A DNA stretch of 64,000 nucleotides, taken from Saccharibacillus alkalitolerans. Its GTDB lineage: Bacteria > Bacillota > Bacilli > Paenibacillales > Paenibacillaceae. The position numbers and the translations under genes were made by a program. This document shows, piece after piece, positions 36,006 through 43,034 of this stretch. The DNA is taken from contig NZ_JAAFGS010000006.1 of NCBI RefSeq assembly GCF_011090185.1, positions 124,001 to 188,000 of the forward strand, in the 5' to 3' direction. The notes below the pieces were generated by a model that was not told the DNA's origin, ran no database searches, and saw nothing but the letters and a program-made list of their open reading frames with translations. Each line of letters opens with the position of its first letter. Position 1 is the stretch's first letter.

Positions 36006-37310
36006 TTACTGTTCGGTGTAATTCAGCCGCACGCGCTTGATCTGCAGATCGTCTTTTTCCGTGATCGTCCAGACGTGTCCGTTCTCGACCAGCTTCGCTC
36101 CCTCGCCGACCGCGGTGCCCTGACGGTGCTGGAGCCATCCTCCGATCGTGTCGGTGTCGCTGCGCTCGTCGAACTTGACGCCGAAGCGCTTCTCCAGCTC
36201 GTCGAGCAGCACCCGCCCGCTGATGACGTATTCGCGCTCGCCCGTCTGGCGGATCTCGGCGATCTCGTCCGCGTCGAATTCGTCGCGAATCTCGCCGACC
36301 AGTTCTTCCATCACGTCTTCCATCGTCACGATTCCGGCGGTCCCGCCGTATTCGTCGACGACGAGGGCGATATGCATCCGCTCCTGCTGCATTTTGAGCA
36401 TCGCTTCCTGGATCGGCGTCGCTTCCGAAACGATCGGAATGCGGCGGATGAATTCCTCCAGCCTGCGCGCTCGTCCGGCGATGACATGCGGAAGCATTTT
36501 TTTGGCGTTGACGACCCCGATGATGCGGTCTTTGTTGTTTTCTTCCGTAACCGGATAGCGGGTGTAATTGTTCTCGTCGAGTACGGCAATCAATTCCGCG
36601 TAATCCATATCCTTGTCGAGCGTGACCAGCTGCGTGCGCGGCACCATGATGTCGCGCGCCACGCGCTCGTCGAAGGAGAAGACGTTTTCCATATAAGACA
36701 GCTTCGTTTCATTGATTTCGCCGCCCTCGTAGCTCTGCGTCATGATGATCTTCAGCTCGTCCTCGGAGTAGACCTCCTCGTGACCGGCGGGCTTCACCCC
36801 GAACGCCCGAAGCAGGACGCGCGCGGCGCCGTTGAGCGCCCAGATGAACGGGTACATGATGCGACCGAACCAGTACAGCGGAGAAGCCAGCAGCAGCGTC
36901 AGTTTTTCCGCGAACTGGATCGCCAGCGTTTTCGGAGCCATCTCGCCGACGACCACGTGCAGGAACGTCACCAGGAAGAAGGCGATGGCGTACGAAGCGA
37001 CGGAAGAGGCCGCATCCGAGACGTTGAGCCAATCGAACACCGGGTACAGCAGCAGTTCGACGGCCGGCTTGCCGATCGCGCCCAGACCGAGCGCCGTCAC
37101 GGTGATGCCGAGCTGGCAGGCGGACAGATAGTAGTCCAGGTCGCCCGCGACTTTTTTCGCCACGACCGCCTTCTTGTTGCCTTCCGTGATCAGCTGGTCG
37201 AGACGGGACGCGCGTACCTTAACGACCGCGAACTCCGATGCGACGAAGAATGCGGTGAGCGCGAGCAGCACGGCCAAAATCAATAAATTGACGATTGTCA
37301 TTAGGTCCAA
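36006..37310 (-). CDS. CNNM/CBS/CorC-HlyC membrane protein (hemolysin family)
   Basis: 434 residues, full family length. CNNM membrane domain ('LILAVLLALTAFFVASEFAVVKVRASRLDQLI', 'GITVTALGLGAIGKP', 'FLVTFLHVVVGEMAPKTLAIQ'), CBS pair ('DIMVPRTQLVTLD', 'YTRYPVTEENNKDRIIGVVNAKKML', 'TAGIVTMEDVMEELVGEIRDEFD') and C-terminal CorC/HlyC transporter-associated domain ('EYVISGRVLLDELEKRFGV...DTIGGWLQHRQGTAVGEG'). Proposed role: divalent-cation (Mg2+) export or homeostasis at the cytoplasmic membrane. Start TTG 37310 with GAGGG 6 bases ahead. ATG 37301 is an alternative but is too far from the ribosome site. Confidence 0.9.
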   Translation of the reverse strand: MDLMTIVNLLILAVLLALTAFFVASEFAVVKVRASRLDQLITEGNKKAVVAKKVAGDLDYYLSACQLGITVTALGLGAIGKPAVELLLYPVFDWLNVSDAASSVASYAIAFFLVTFLHVVVGEMAPKTLAIQFAEKLTLLLASPLYWFGRIMYPFIWALNGAARVLLRAFGVKPAGHEEVYSEDELKIIMTQSYEGGEINETKLSYMENVFSFDERVARDIMVPRTQLVTLDKDMDYAELIAVLDENNYTRYPVTEENNKDRIIGVVNAKKMLPHVIAGRARRLEEFIRRIPIVSEATPIQEAMLKMQQERMHIALVVDEYGGTAGIVTMEDVMEELVGEIRDEFDADEIAEIRQTGEREYVISGRVLLDELEKRFGVKFDERSDTDTIGGWLQHRQGTAVGEGAKLVENGHVWTITEKDDLQIKRVRLNYTEQ

Positions 37311-37340
37311 TAAGTTCCCTCGTACGAGGGATTCACCTCC
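37311..37340 (-). promoter_or_regulatory. Ribosome-site hairpin leader, copy 1
   Basis: On the minus strand: GGAGGTGA (37333-37340), then the perfect palindrome TCCCTCGTACGAGGGA (37316-37331). AACTTA and the TTG start at 37310 follow. The stem arms match copy 2 exactly while the loops differ. Confidence 0.6.
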
Positions 37341-37691
37341 AGTGATGTTTTAGCGTTTACGCAAAATTTCGCCTCTCGGTTGCATATTTCGTGTGAAAGA
37401 GACAGGTCAAAGAAACGGTGATCAACGACGGTTTACGATAAAACGTATGGTTAAGCGCCTTCCCAAGTCTGCTGCCTCCCTCCTCAATGTATTACTTCTT
37501 ACTATACCATAACCTTTCGTAACCGTGCAGCATCGCGTTACGGTTCAATAAAACGACAAAATTCCAGCAGCAGGTTCGAAAAGGGGCTCCGTTGGCTTTC
37601 GCGGGAGGAAGGTGATATTCTGTTAAAAAGTTTCGTCCGTGCGGATTCGGGTGTATATCGTGCAGGACGAACGCCGAGAGGAGAGACGACC
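37341..37691. other. Divergent gap between CNNM operon and rhodanese
   Basis: About 350 bases. On the minus strand a TATAGT -10 (37501-37506) would give the CNNM operon a leader of roughly 180 bases; its -35 is poor. On the plus strand TTGGCT (37592) and TATTCT (37616), 18 bases apart, could serve the rhodanese gene. I could not match the leader to any riboswitch I know, including the M-box and the yybP-ykoY manganese motif. Confidence 0.35.
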
Positions 37692-38654
37692 ATGCAAAAT
37701 ATCGTATCGCAAAAATGGCTGCTGGCCCGCCTATACGAGCCGGAGCAGACGATCGTGGACTGCCGGTTCACGCTGGGGCAGCCGGAAGCGGGGCGCGAAG
37801 CCTATACCAAGGAACATATCCCGGGGGCCGTCTATCTGGACCTGGAGAAAGATTTGTCCGCGCCGGCTTCTGACCACGGGGGACGTCATCCTCTGCCGGA
37901 GCCGGAAGAGCTGGCCGGGCGACTGGCGAAGCTGGGCATCGGCGGCGATACCCGTGTCGTGGCCTATGACGACGAGGGCGGCATGAACGCGGCCCGGCTG
38001 TGGTGGCTGCTGCGCTGGCTCGGCCATGAGAACGTGACGGTGCTGGACAAAGGATTCACGGCCTGGAAAGAAGCGGGATTCCCGGTCGACGATAAGCAGG
38101 CGGTACGCGTGCCTTCGACTTTTGTGCCGAACGTCCAGCATCATCTGCTGACGGACGTGAACGAAGTGCAGCGGATCGTCGGAACGATCAAGGCGGAACA
38201 GATCGTCGTCGGCGTCGAGGAAGAAATGGCCGCGGAGCGCGGCGAGCTGGAAGTCGACAAGCCGATCCAGGACATCGAAGTGCCGCCGGCCGTGAACCCG
38301 AAAGTCTTTTTCACCCCGGTGCTGATCGATTCGCGTTCGCACGACCGTTACCTGGGCGAGAACGAGACGATGGACCCGGTCGGCGGGCATATTCCGGGAG
38401 CGGTCAACTTCTTCTGGAAAGACCTGCTGCGCGAAGACGGCTCGTACAAGACCACCGAGGAGCTGGAGAAGCACTTCGAAGGCATCGATAAGGAAGCGGA
38501 AATCGTCGTCTACTGCGGCTCCGGCGTAAGCGCCTGCCCGAACGTGCTGGCGCTGGAACAGGCCGGGTTCACAAGCGTGCGGCTGTATGCCGGGAGCTGG
38601 AGCGATTGGATCTCGTACGAGGATAATCCGGTGGCGACGGGGGAAGAGGTTTAA
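37692..38654 (+). CDS. Sulfurtransferase with two rhodanese domains
   Basis: 320 residues. N-terminal non-catalytic rhodanese domain ('TIVDCRFTLGQPEAGREAYTKEHIPGAVYLDLEKDLS' in parts) and C-terminal catalytic domain ('VLIDSRSHDRYLGE', 'GGHIPGAVNFFWKDLL'). Active-site C275 lies in the loop CGSGVSA. Such thiosulfate or 3-mercaptopyruvate sulfurtransferases move sulfane sulfur to cyanide or thiols; a CG-S-G-V loop is closer to the mercaptopyruvate type (inference). ATG 37692 follows GAGAGGAGAG. A terminator follows. The last 142 bases of this gene are duplicated at 41205-41346. Confidence 0.92.
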   Translation: MQNIVSQKWLLARLYEPEQTIVDCRFTLGQPEAGREAYTKEHIPGAVYLDLEKDLSAPASDHGGRHPLPEPEELAGRLAKLGIGGDTRVVAYDDEGGMNAARLWWLLRWLGHENVTVLDKGFTAWKEAGFPVDDKQAVRVPSTFVPNVQHHLLTDVNEVQRIVGTIKAEQIVVGVEEEMAAERGELEVDKPIQDIEVPPAVNPKVFFTPVLIDSRSHDRYLGENETMDPVGGHIPGAVNFFWKDLLREDGSYKTTEELEKHFEGIDKEAEIVVYCGSGVSACPNVLALEQAGFTSVRLYAGSWSDWISYEDNPVATGEEV

Positions 38655-38670
38655 GGTTGGTTAGAGTAGG

Positions 38671-38698
38671 AAAGCCCGCGTGCTGCGTGGGCTTTTTG
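38671..38698 (+). terminator. Intrinsic terminator after the rhodanese
   Basis: AAAGCCCGC pairs with GTGGGCTTT across a short loop, ending in TTTTT. Confidence 0.75.
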
Positions 38699-38776
38699 CG
38701 CTTGAACCAGATGGGTTTGTATAAAGGATCAAACCGGAATCGATAACAACTCGACTATTATGAAGGAAAGTTGATT

Positions 38777-39038
38777 ATGAAACATATCAAAAACACTGAC
38801 AGACATTTCCGCCAACATGCTGGAACTGGCTCGTCAAAATGCCGAAGCGGGATGGCAGTCCCGTTTCGATTTGACTTTTGCTTCGATGTGCCCGACTGTC
38901 CCCTCGAAAGATGGCCTGCTCAATATGAGTGCCGCTTCGAAACATTACTGCGTGATCAATCAATTTATCTCGACGACAGATTCGCTCGCCGCTTTTTTGT
39001 CCGAGCAATTGGGAGTCGTCTCGCAGAACGAACCGTGA
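38777..39038 (+). pseudogene. Small unknown gene, probably frameshifted at its 5' end
   Basis: ATG 38777 has GAAGGAAAG ahead, but its frame gives nonsense sequence. One base over, a plausible protein-like frame reads 'KTLTDISANMLELARQNAEAG...' and ends '...AAFLSEQLGVVSQNEP' at 39038. A single extra base near 38790 would join them (about 86 residues). If instead the ATG at 38817 is used, an intact 73-residue protein results but with no ribosome site. I do not recognise the family. It lies at the edge of the decayed region. Confidence 0.35.
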
Positions 39039-39218
39039 TTCGGACAGTTGGTTCGTGAACAAGAAGGCGGCCTGGAACCTCTTCTTTATTCTTATTTTGC
39101 CTAAAATCCCGGACCGGTCTATAAGCGATCTACGCTGGCCATGCTGATGTGGTCGATACACAAAGAGTCTTGATTTTTGATTTGCCGTGTTTCGACAACA
39201 TAGCATGGAAAAGGAAAA

Positions 39219-39243
39219 GGCCCGCATTTTTTGCGGGCTTTTT
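39219..39243. terminator. Bidirectional intrinsic terminator
   Basis: GCCCGCA (39220-39226) / TGCGGGC (39232-39238) with TTTTT after it on the plus strand and CCTTTTCC on the minus strand. It ends the convergent lipoprotein gene (stop at 39264). Confidence 0.8.
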
Positions 39244-39263
39244 GCTGTGGAAACAATGAACTC

Positions 39264-39875
39264 TTAGCTGCTCTTGAGCGAAGATTTAATCAGTTCTTTA
39301 AAACTATTCACATTCATCTTCTGTATGTCATCTTGGAATGTCGTGATCCCCTGGTATTCGCCAGCGTTGTAATCGACTTGGTTATTTGCGTTGATGTTAT
39401 ATCTGCCCTGATACACGCCTTTTGTGACAAATGCTTCTTCGGAAGCGACCGGCCCTTCATATTTATCCATAAATAAAATAAAGCGGTTGCTCTCTTTGGT
39501 CAATTGAATGTTATAAGATTCAACGTCCAGGATTTTGATGTTTTGATCGAGGTAAGCGGCGTCTCCGCTAATGACTTCTGTAACGAGTGCGGAAGATAGC
39601 AGAAAATCAGCTCCCTCATAAGCGATCTTCTCCGTTTGTCCGTCCAGTTCGACCTCTGCGATGAGTTGGGAGTCATGCGTTAACGCATCTAGAGTGGAAA
39701 AGTGTTCGGCCAAGTCCATCGTTGCATAATTAGGCGCTGCTTGTGCAGCGTAGTCCATGGGCGATCCATTAACCGTTTCATTTGCAGAATCGCGGGTTGA
39801 TGGACTCTGCTTAGAACATCCCAATACCGAAAAGGTTAACAGCGTAATGCTGGCTAATGCTAATATTTTTTTCAT
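39264..39875 (-). CDS. Lipoprotein of unknown function
   Basis: 203 residues. The lipoprotein signal 'MKKILALASITLLTFSVLGC' has its lipobox cysteine at residue 20. A Ser/Asn-rich linker precedes a domain containing 'TLDALTHDSQLIAEVELDGQTEKIAYEG', 'SALVTEVISGD' and 'NRFILFMDKYEGP'. This looks like a small beta-barrel of the kind often seen in Bacillales proteins that track with peptidase or germination genes; I cannot name it. ATG 39875 follows GAGGGG at 8 bases; the GTG at 39884 sits in that ribosome site. It is encoded just downstream of a broken matrixin gene, so the two were probably one operon. Lower G+C than the housekeeping genes. Confidence 0.7.
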   Translation of the reverse strand: MKKILALASITLLTFSVLGCSKQSPSTRDSANETVNGSPMDYAAQAAPNYATMDLAEHFSTLDALTHDSQLIAEVELDGQTEKIAYEGADFLLSSALVTEVISGDAAYLDQNIKILDVESYNIQLTKESNRFILFMDKYEGPVASEEAFVTKGVYQGRYNINANNQVDYNAGEYQGITTFQDDIQKMNVNSFKELIKSSLKSS

Positions 39876-39890
39876 CGTTTTCACCCCTCT

Positions 39891-40437
39891 TAATAGGTAT
39901 AAAGATTATTCACACCATTGATGTCGCCTTGCTGAGGCATATTCCAATTTCCTCCTCTAACCTGAACTTCTTCTCTCATTACTGAGACAGTCGAAGCGCC
40001 TGGATGGTCTAACCCCAGAGCATGACCGATTTCGTGTACATAAACTCTTCGACGTTCTTCATAGGACATTGGATCTTTATCATAAAAATGATAAGCATTT
40101 CCGTATACTTTTGCATAAGCTCACTGTGTAGTAGGCGCTTGACGTTCAGGGTTCATTGGAGATGTGTCAGTTGAAGATTTATACATGGTTGCCCAGCCAT
40201 TTAGCTGATTGTTGCCATAGTTGCTTCCGTAAGCAATGATTTCAGACCTTAATCCAGGGTTAGAAGTACCGAAGTTTGCTTTAGTAGCAGAATTCCATTG
40301 ATCATTTTCAAAGCGGTATTTCCAGAGTAGTAATACTTGTAAGCAAAACTATTGGATGCTCCTGTAAGTATCGCTGAAACGATCATTGCTGAAATAATTC
40401 CCCGCCTTAACATTAATTTGAATTTTGAATGCTTCAT
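39891..40437 (-). pseudogene. Matrixin-type zinc metalloprotease, frameshifted and with an internal stop
   Basis: ATG 40437 opens a secretion signal ('RRGIISAMIVSAILTGASNSFA') and 'YKYYYS'. The frame must then shift by one base to continue as 'WKYRFENDQWNSATKANFG...'. An in-frame TGA interrupts after 'PERQAPTTQ', followed by 'AYAKVYGNAYHFYD'. The metzincin zinc motif HEIGHALGLDH (HExxHxxGxxH, near 40021) and the downstream 'SVMRE' Met-turn-like segment survive. An intact gene would encode about 180 residues. As read, no active enzyme can be made unless the two lesions are sequencing errors. Confidence 0.8.
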
Positions 40438-40564
40438 TCAATTTCCTCATTAGAAAATATAGGTATATAATAATTAACGATACAAATATAAAAAAAGTTT
40501 GATTTTTTATGTGTTAGTTATGTAAAAATGCGTTATAAACAGAAGTTGAACAACCGATCCTGCA

Positions 40565-40592
40565 ACAAAAAAACCCGCAATTTCGCGAGCTT
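40565..40592 (-). terminator. Relic terminator, minus strand
   Basis: On the minus strand CTCGC/GCGGG with loop GAAATT is followed by TTTTTTT. It ends the decayed minus-strand frames at 40616-41204. Confidence 0.5.
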
Positions 40593-40615
40593 TTCTTTGG
40601 GTGGTGACGAGATCA

Positions 40616-41204
40616 TTATGGATTGGCCGCGACGGCAAGCATGGCGTTCTCGATGACTGCATCCAGATCATTGCGGCTGACGCTTTAACCTTAGGGACTG
40701 TAATGTCGTCGACAGGAGAAAAAGAAGCGAGTCCCGCCTGAAAGAACGCCTGCCGATCAGGCGGGACATCATTTGAAGCCGACGATAAACGAGAGATAAG
40801 ATCAGTAAGGGGCTTCCAATTCAAAGGTTGGCGTGCCGCTGTCAATGGTATTCGTACCGCCTTCGGTCTCCAGCCCTTCAAAGACAAGCTTGGAGTTCTC
40901 TTCGCCCTGGACCAGCTATTGGAGAAAGAGGAATACGGTGAGCCGTTCCTCGGCGCTTCGTGGCTTCAGAGTTGCAGCAGCGACCGGAGATAGATCCGGC
41001 GTCTCGTTAACTCCCCATCGGGGACCTGGATTTTGGCGCTCATGCTTGTCAGATCCAAAGGAGTAGAGCATTGTTCACGATGGTATAGCGCGCTGTCAGC
41101 GCTACGATTCCGCCTTCCCCTAAGCCGGTGAAGACGTCGCGGTATGCTTCTTGAACCACAAGTTCGGCCTATTGATAGGCCTCAAGATGGGTCTCTGCCT
41201 GTCC
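40616..41204 (-). pseudogene. Decayed remnants of at least two minus-strand genes, family unknown
   Basis: Protein-like but broken frames on the minus strand. First is '[10 protein letters not shown]', a stop, then 'AELVVQEAYRDVFTGLGEGG...' ending 'IVNNALLLWI' at 41049. A restart at ATG reads 'MSAKIQVPDGEL', then after a frameshift 'RSAEERLTVFLFLQ', a stop, and 'LVQGEENSKLVFEGLE...FELEAPY'. Last is a tail 'DLDAVIENAMLAVAANP' ending at 40616. Stops and frameshifts separate the pieces. I recognise none of them. The region ends abruptly at 41204, where the rhodanese copy begins. Confidence 0.5.
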
Positions 41205-41346
41205 CTGCGGCTCCGGCGTAAGCGCCTGCCCGAACGTGCTGGCGCTGGAACAGGCCGGGTTCACAAGCGTACGGCTGTATGCCGGGAGCTGGAGCGATTG
41301 GATCTCGTATGAGGATAATCCGATCGGGACGGGGGAAGAGATTTGA
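41205..41346 (+). pseudogene. Duplicated 3' end of the rhodanese gene
   Basis: 142 bases align without gaps to 38513-38654, with 7 differences by my count. The copy starts at the codon of the catalytic cysteine (C275 in the parent) and runs through the stop (TAA changed to TGA). The 46 codons encode [16 protein letters not shown]... with three conservative changes near the end (V to I, A to G, V to I). No start codon, ribosome site or N-terminal domain is present, so no enzyme is made from it. Confidence 0.9.
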
Positions 41347-41558
41347 CGATTAAGAAACGAGTGTACCGATATTTGCAGATTAAAAAGGAAACAGCCCACG
41401 GTGAATGTGGGCTGTCAGTGTGCCGAGAAATCCGGCTCTCCATATAGAGGGCTGGTTTCTTTTGGTTATTCGGATTTTGGCTGGCGGCCCGAAAGGCTGA
41501 AGTCGTTATCCAATGTATTCCCCGAGCTTCTCCGTGAGTTCCGCACCCTATTTAACTG

Positions 41559-41741
41559 TAACGAATCCTCATATCACTATTTGCTGATATTCGGCCTCTT
41601 TAACAATTTAACGAATCGTCATATCCTTATTAGGCGTGATCGGGTTGATTTAAGGTCAATTTGGATCAAATAGCGTGATGACGATTCGTTAGGATAGAAA
41701 AAAGCGAGGCGGAAGGTAAATAGCGTTACCAGGGTTCGTTA
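41559..41741. repeat. Four copies of a 24-base intergenic repeat, two in each orientation
   Basis: Copies at 41559-41582 and 41609-41632 (forward), 41668-41691 and 41718-41741 (reverse). Each begins TAACGAA[T/C]C in its forward sense and the best ones end in CTATTT. They are separated by about 26-35 bases, and the two forward copies face the two reverse copies, giving a large inverted structure. No coding frame spans them. Confidence 0.75.
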
Positions 41742-41777
41742 GAAACGTCGAGCTGCGCCTACTAGATCGACAGACTG

Positions 41778-41811
41778 AAGCAGCCTCCGTAATCTACAGG
41801 GCTGCTTTTTT
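41778..41811 (+). terminator. Orphan intrinsic terminator
   Basis: AGCAGCCT pairs with AGGGCTGCT across a short loop, followed by TTTTTT. No intact gene precedes it. Confidence 0.6.
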
Positions 41812-41847
41812 GCGTTACAAAGAGCTACGTTCTACGCCCTGCTGTTG

Positions 41848-42090
41848 TCAATGTACCAGACTCTCCAGATCCGGCTGCAGCTTGCTGCGCAGCGCCCACA
41901 GCATGATCCCGCCTAAAACAAAAGCGACAGCGTCCGCGACTACAAGCGACCAGACCACACCGTGGAAGCCGTACATGGAATTCGCGATAAAAAGTACCGG
42001 AATCAGCGTGATGCCCTGAATAACAGCCATGACCAATGCGGCGGTTCCTTGTCCGACTTTTGGAACAATTTTTTGTGTTCCAAAAGACAT
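41848..42090 (-). pseudogene. C-terminal fragment of a MATE-family efflux transporter
   Basis: 80 codons read 'KVGQGTAALVMAVIQGITLIPVLFIANSMYGFHGVVWSLVVADAVAFVLGGIML', the last two membrane helices of a MATE multidrug exporter, followed by a short cytoplasmic tail ending at 41848. The other ten helices are missing, and the sequence upstream is out of frame. The ATG at 42090 has no ribosome site. Confidence 0.75.
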
Positions 42091-42174
42091 GGAGTCGGTT
42101 GTATGCGTTCAACATGAAGAGAAGCTGCTACGGCGGCGTCATACGTCAAAAATCGCTGGAAAGGAACGTGAAAA

Positions 42175-42514
42175 ATGGATAACAAGTTTTTAAATTTGGA
42201 CACAAGTCGCCTTTGGAGCTGATTCGTATCTTGTTCAACGCAGGCATGCTGCCGATTCTATACGTCTCTTATCAATTTGGGGAGATATTTGCTTTCATGT
42301 ACCCGGTTCGAGTTATGTCTCTTCAACCAGACAATTTTTATGCGGTAAATGAAAGACCCGGCTGAATTTTGGAGCTATCATGGGTGGGGCCGCTCTGATC
42401 GTGATTTTGTGGAAAATGATCTGCGAGATGCTGCTGATCGGGCTGAGATACTTTGAGCGGGGAACAGGCGGCGCGGAAGACTATAGAAAGCGAACACAGG
42501 GGAAGATGCGGTGA
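42175..42514 (+). pseudogene. Small membrane protein gene with two frameshifts (DUF4282-like)
   Basis: ATG 42175 reads 'MDNKFLNLDTSR', then shifts to 'LELIRILFNAGMLPILYVSYQFGEIFAFMYPV', hits a stop, and shifts again to 'FGAIMGGAALIVILWKMICEMLLIGLRYFERG' ending at 42514. The order (short soluble head, hydrophobic helix, second helix with 'WKMICEMLLIGLRYFE') resembles DUF4282 proteins. The family name is tentative; the broken frames are seen directly. Confidence 0.55.
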
Positions 42515-43034
42515 AAGCGTCTCTGAAAATGAGCGGCAGGCTTCGGCAGGGAAGAGGGTTAGACGTGTAAGATGGATTGTAATAGAAAAACCAGCCTGCG
42601 GTTGATGCAGGCCAAGATTGTCGAGAAGCCCAGTCTTCCAAAACGGAAGGCAGGGTTTCTTTTTGTTTGGGGTTAGCTGTTTGCCGGAGCGGCTCAGCCG
42701 GTTTTCTAGGATCTTCTTCTTTTTAAAAGCTACTTCTGATATACCCTATTAACGCGATGACGTTATAAACCGAATGAATAACAAGAGATGAGGGATTAAC
42801 AAGGGCGATAGAACTGAGAAAGAAAGGCTCAAGATACGTATCCAATATTTTATGTACAGCAAGGCAGCAAAATGGTATCCGGATTCACAAAAATCGTTCG
42901 CTTCGGTACAGCACCAGGATCGAGTTCACCTTGGCGGCGATATCTGTTGGAGCTTTACTCTAAAGAGGTAATTTTTTATAATAATAAAGCAAGCAACCAA
43001 TAAATCATTTAAAAGGAAAAAGGGAGTGGGGGAA
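42515..43034. other. Gene-free gap with hairpins and a repeated protein-like motif
   Basis: About 520 bases. It holds a GCCTGC/GCAGGC hairpin (42594-42612) and an imperfect terminator-like hairpin ending in TTTCTTTTTG (about 42638-42667). A stretch at 42805-42835 encodes AIELRKKGSR and closely resembles 50882-50919. The last 60 bases are A+T-rich and probably hold the promoter of the next gene. Confidence 0.5.

Larger units (their letters stand above)
41347..41847. other. Gene-free stretch with repeats and orphan terminators
   Basis: About 500 bases without a credible gene. It contains a CAGCCCAC/GTGGGCTG hairpin (about 41391-41412), a terminator-like hairpin before CTTTT (about 41423-41463), four 24-base repeats (listed separately) and a terminator at 41778-41811. 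None has an upstream gene to serve. Confidence 0.6.

Noticed and set aside
37341-37500. Possible magnesium (M-box) or manganese riboswitch before the CNNM operon
   Set aside because: A leader of about 180 bases is plausible, but the conserved bases I remember for those classes are not present; only the ribosome-site hairpin is claimed.
38777-39058. Plus-strand 95-residue frame beginning at the ATG with a ribosome site
   Set aside because: Its translation has no protein-like character, whereas the adjacent frame does; treated as a frameshifted gene.
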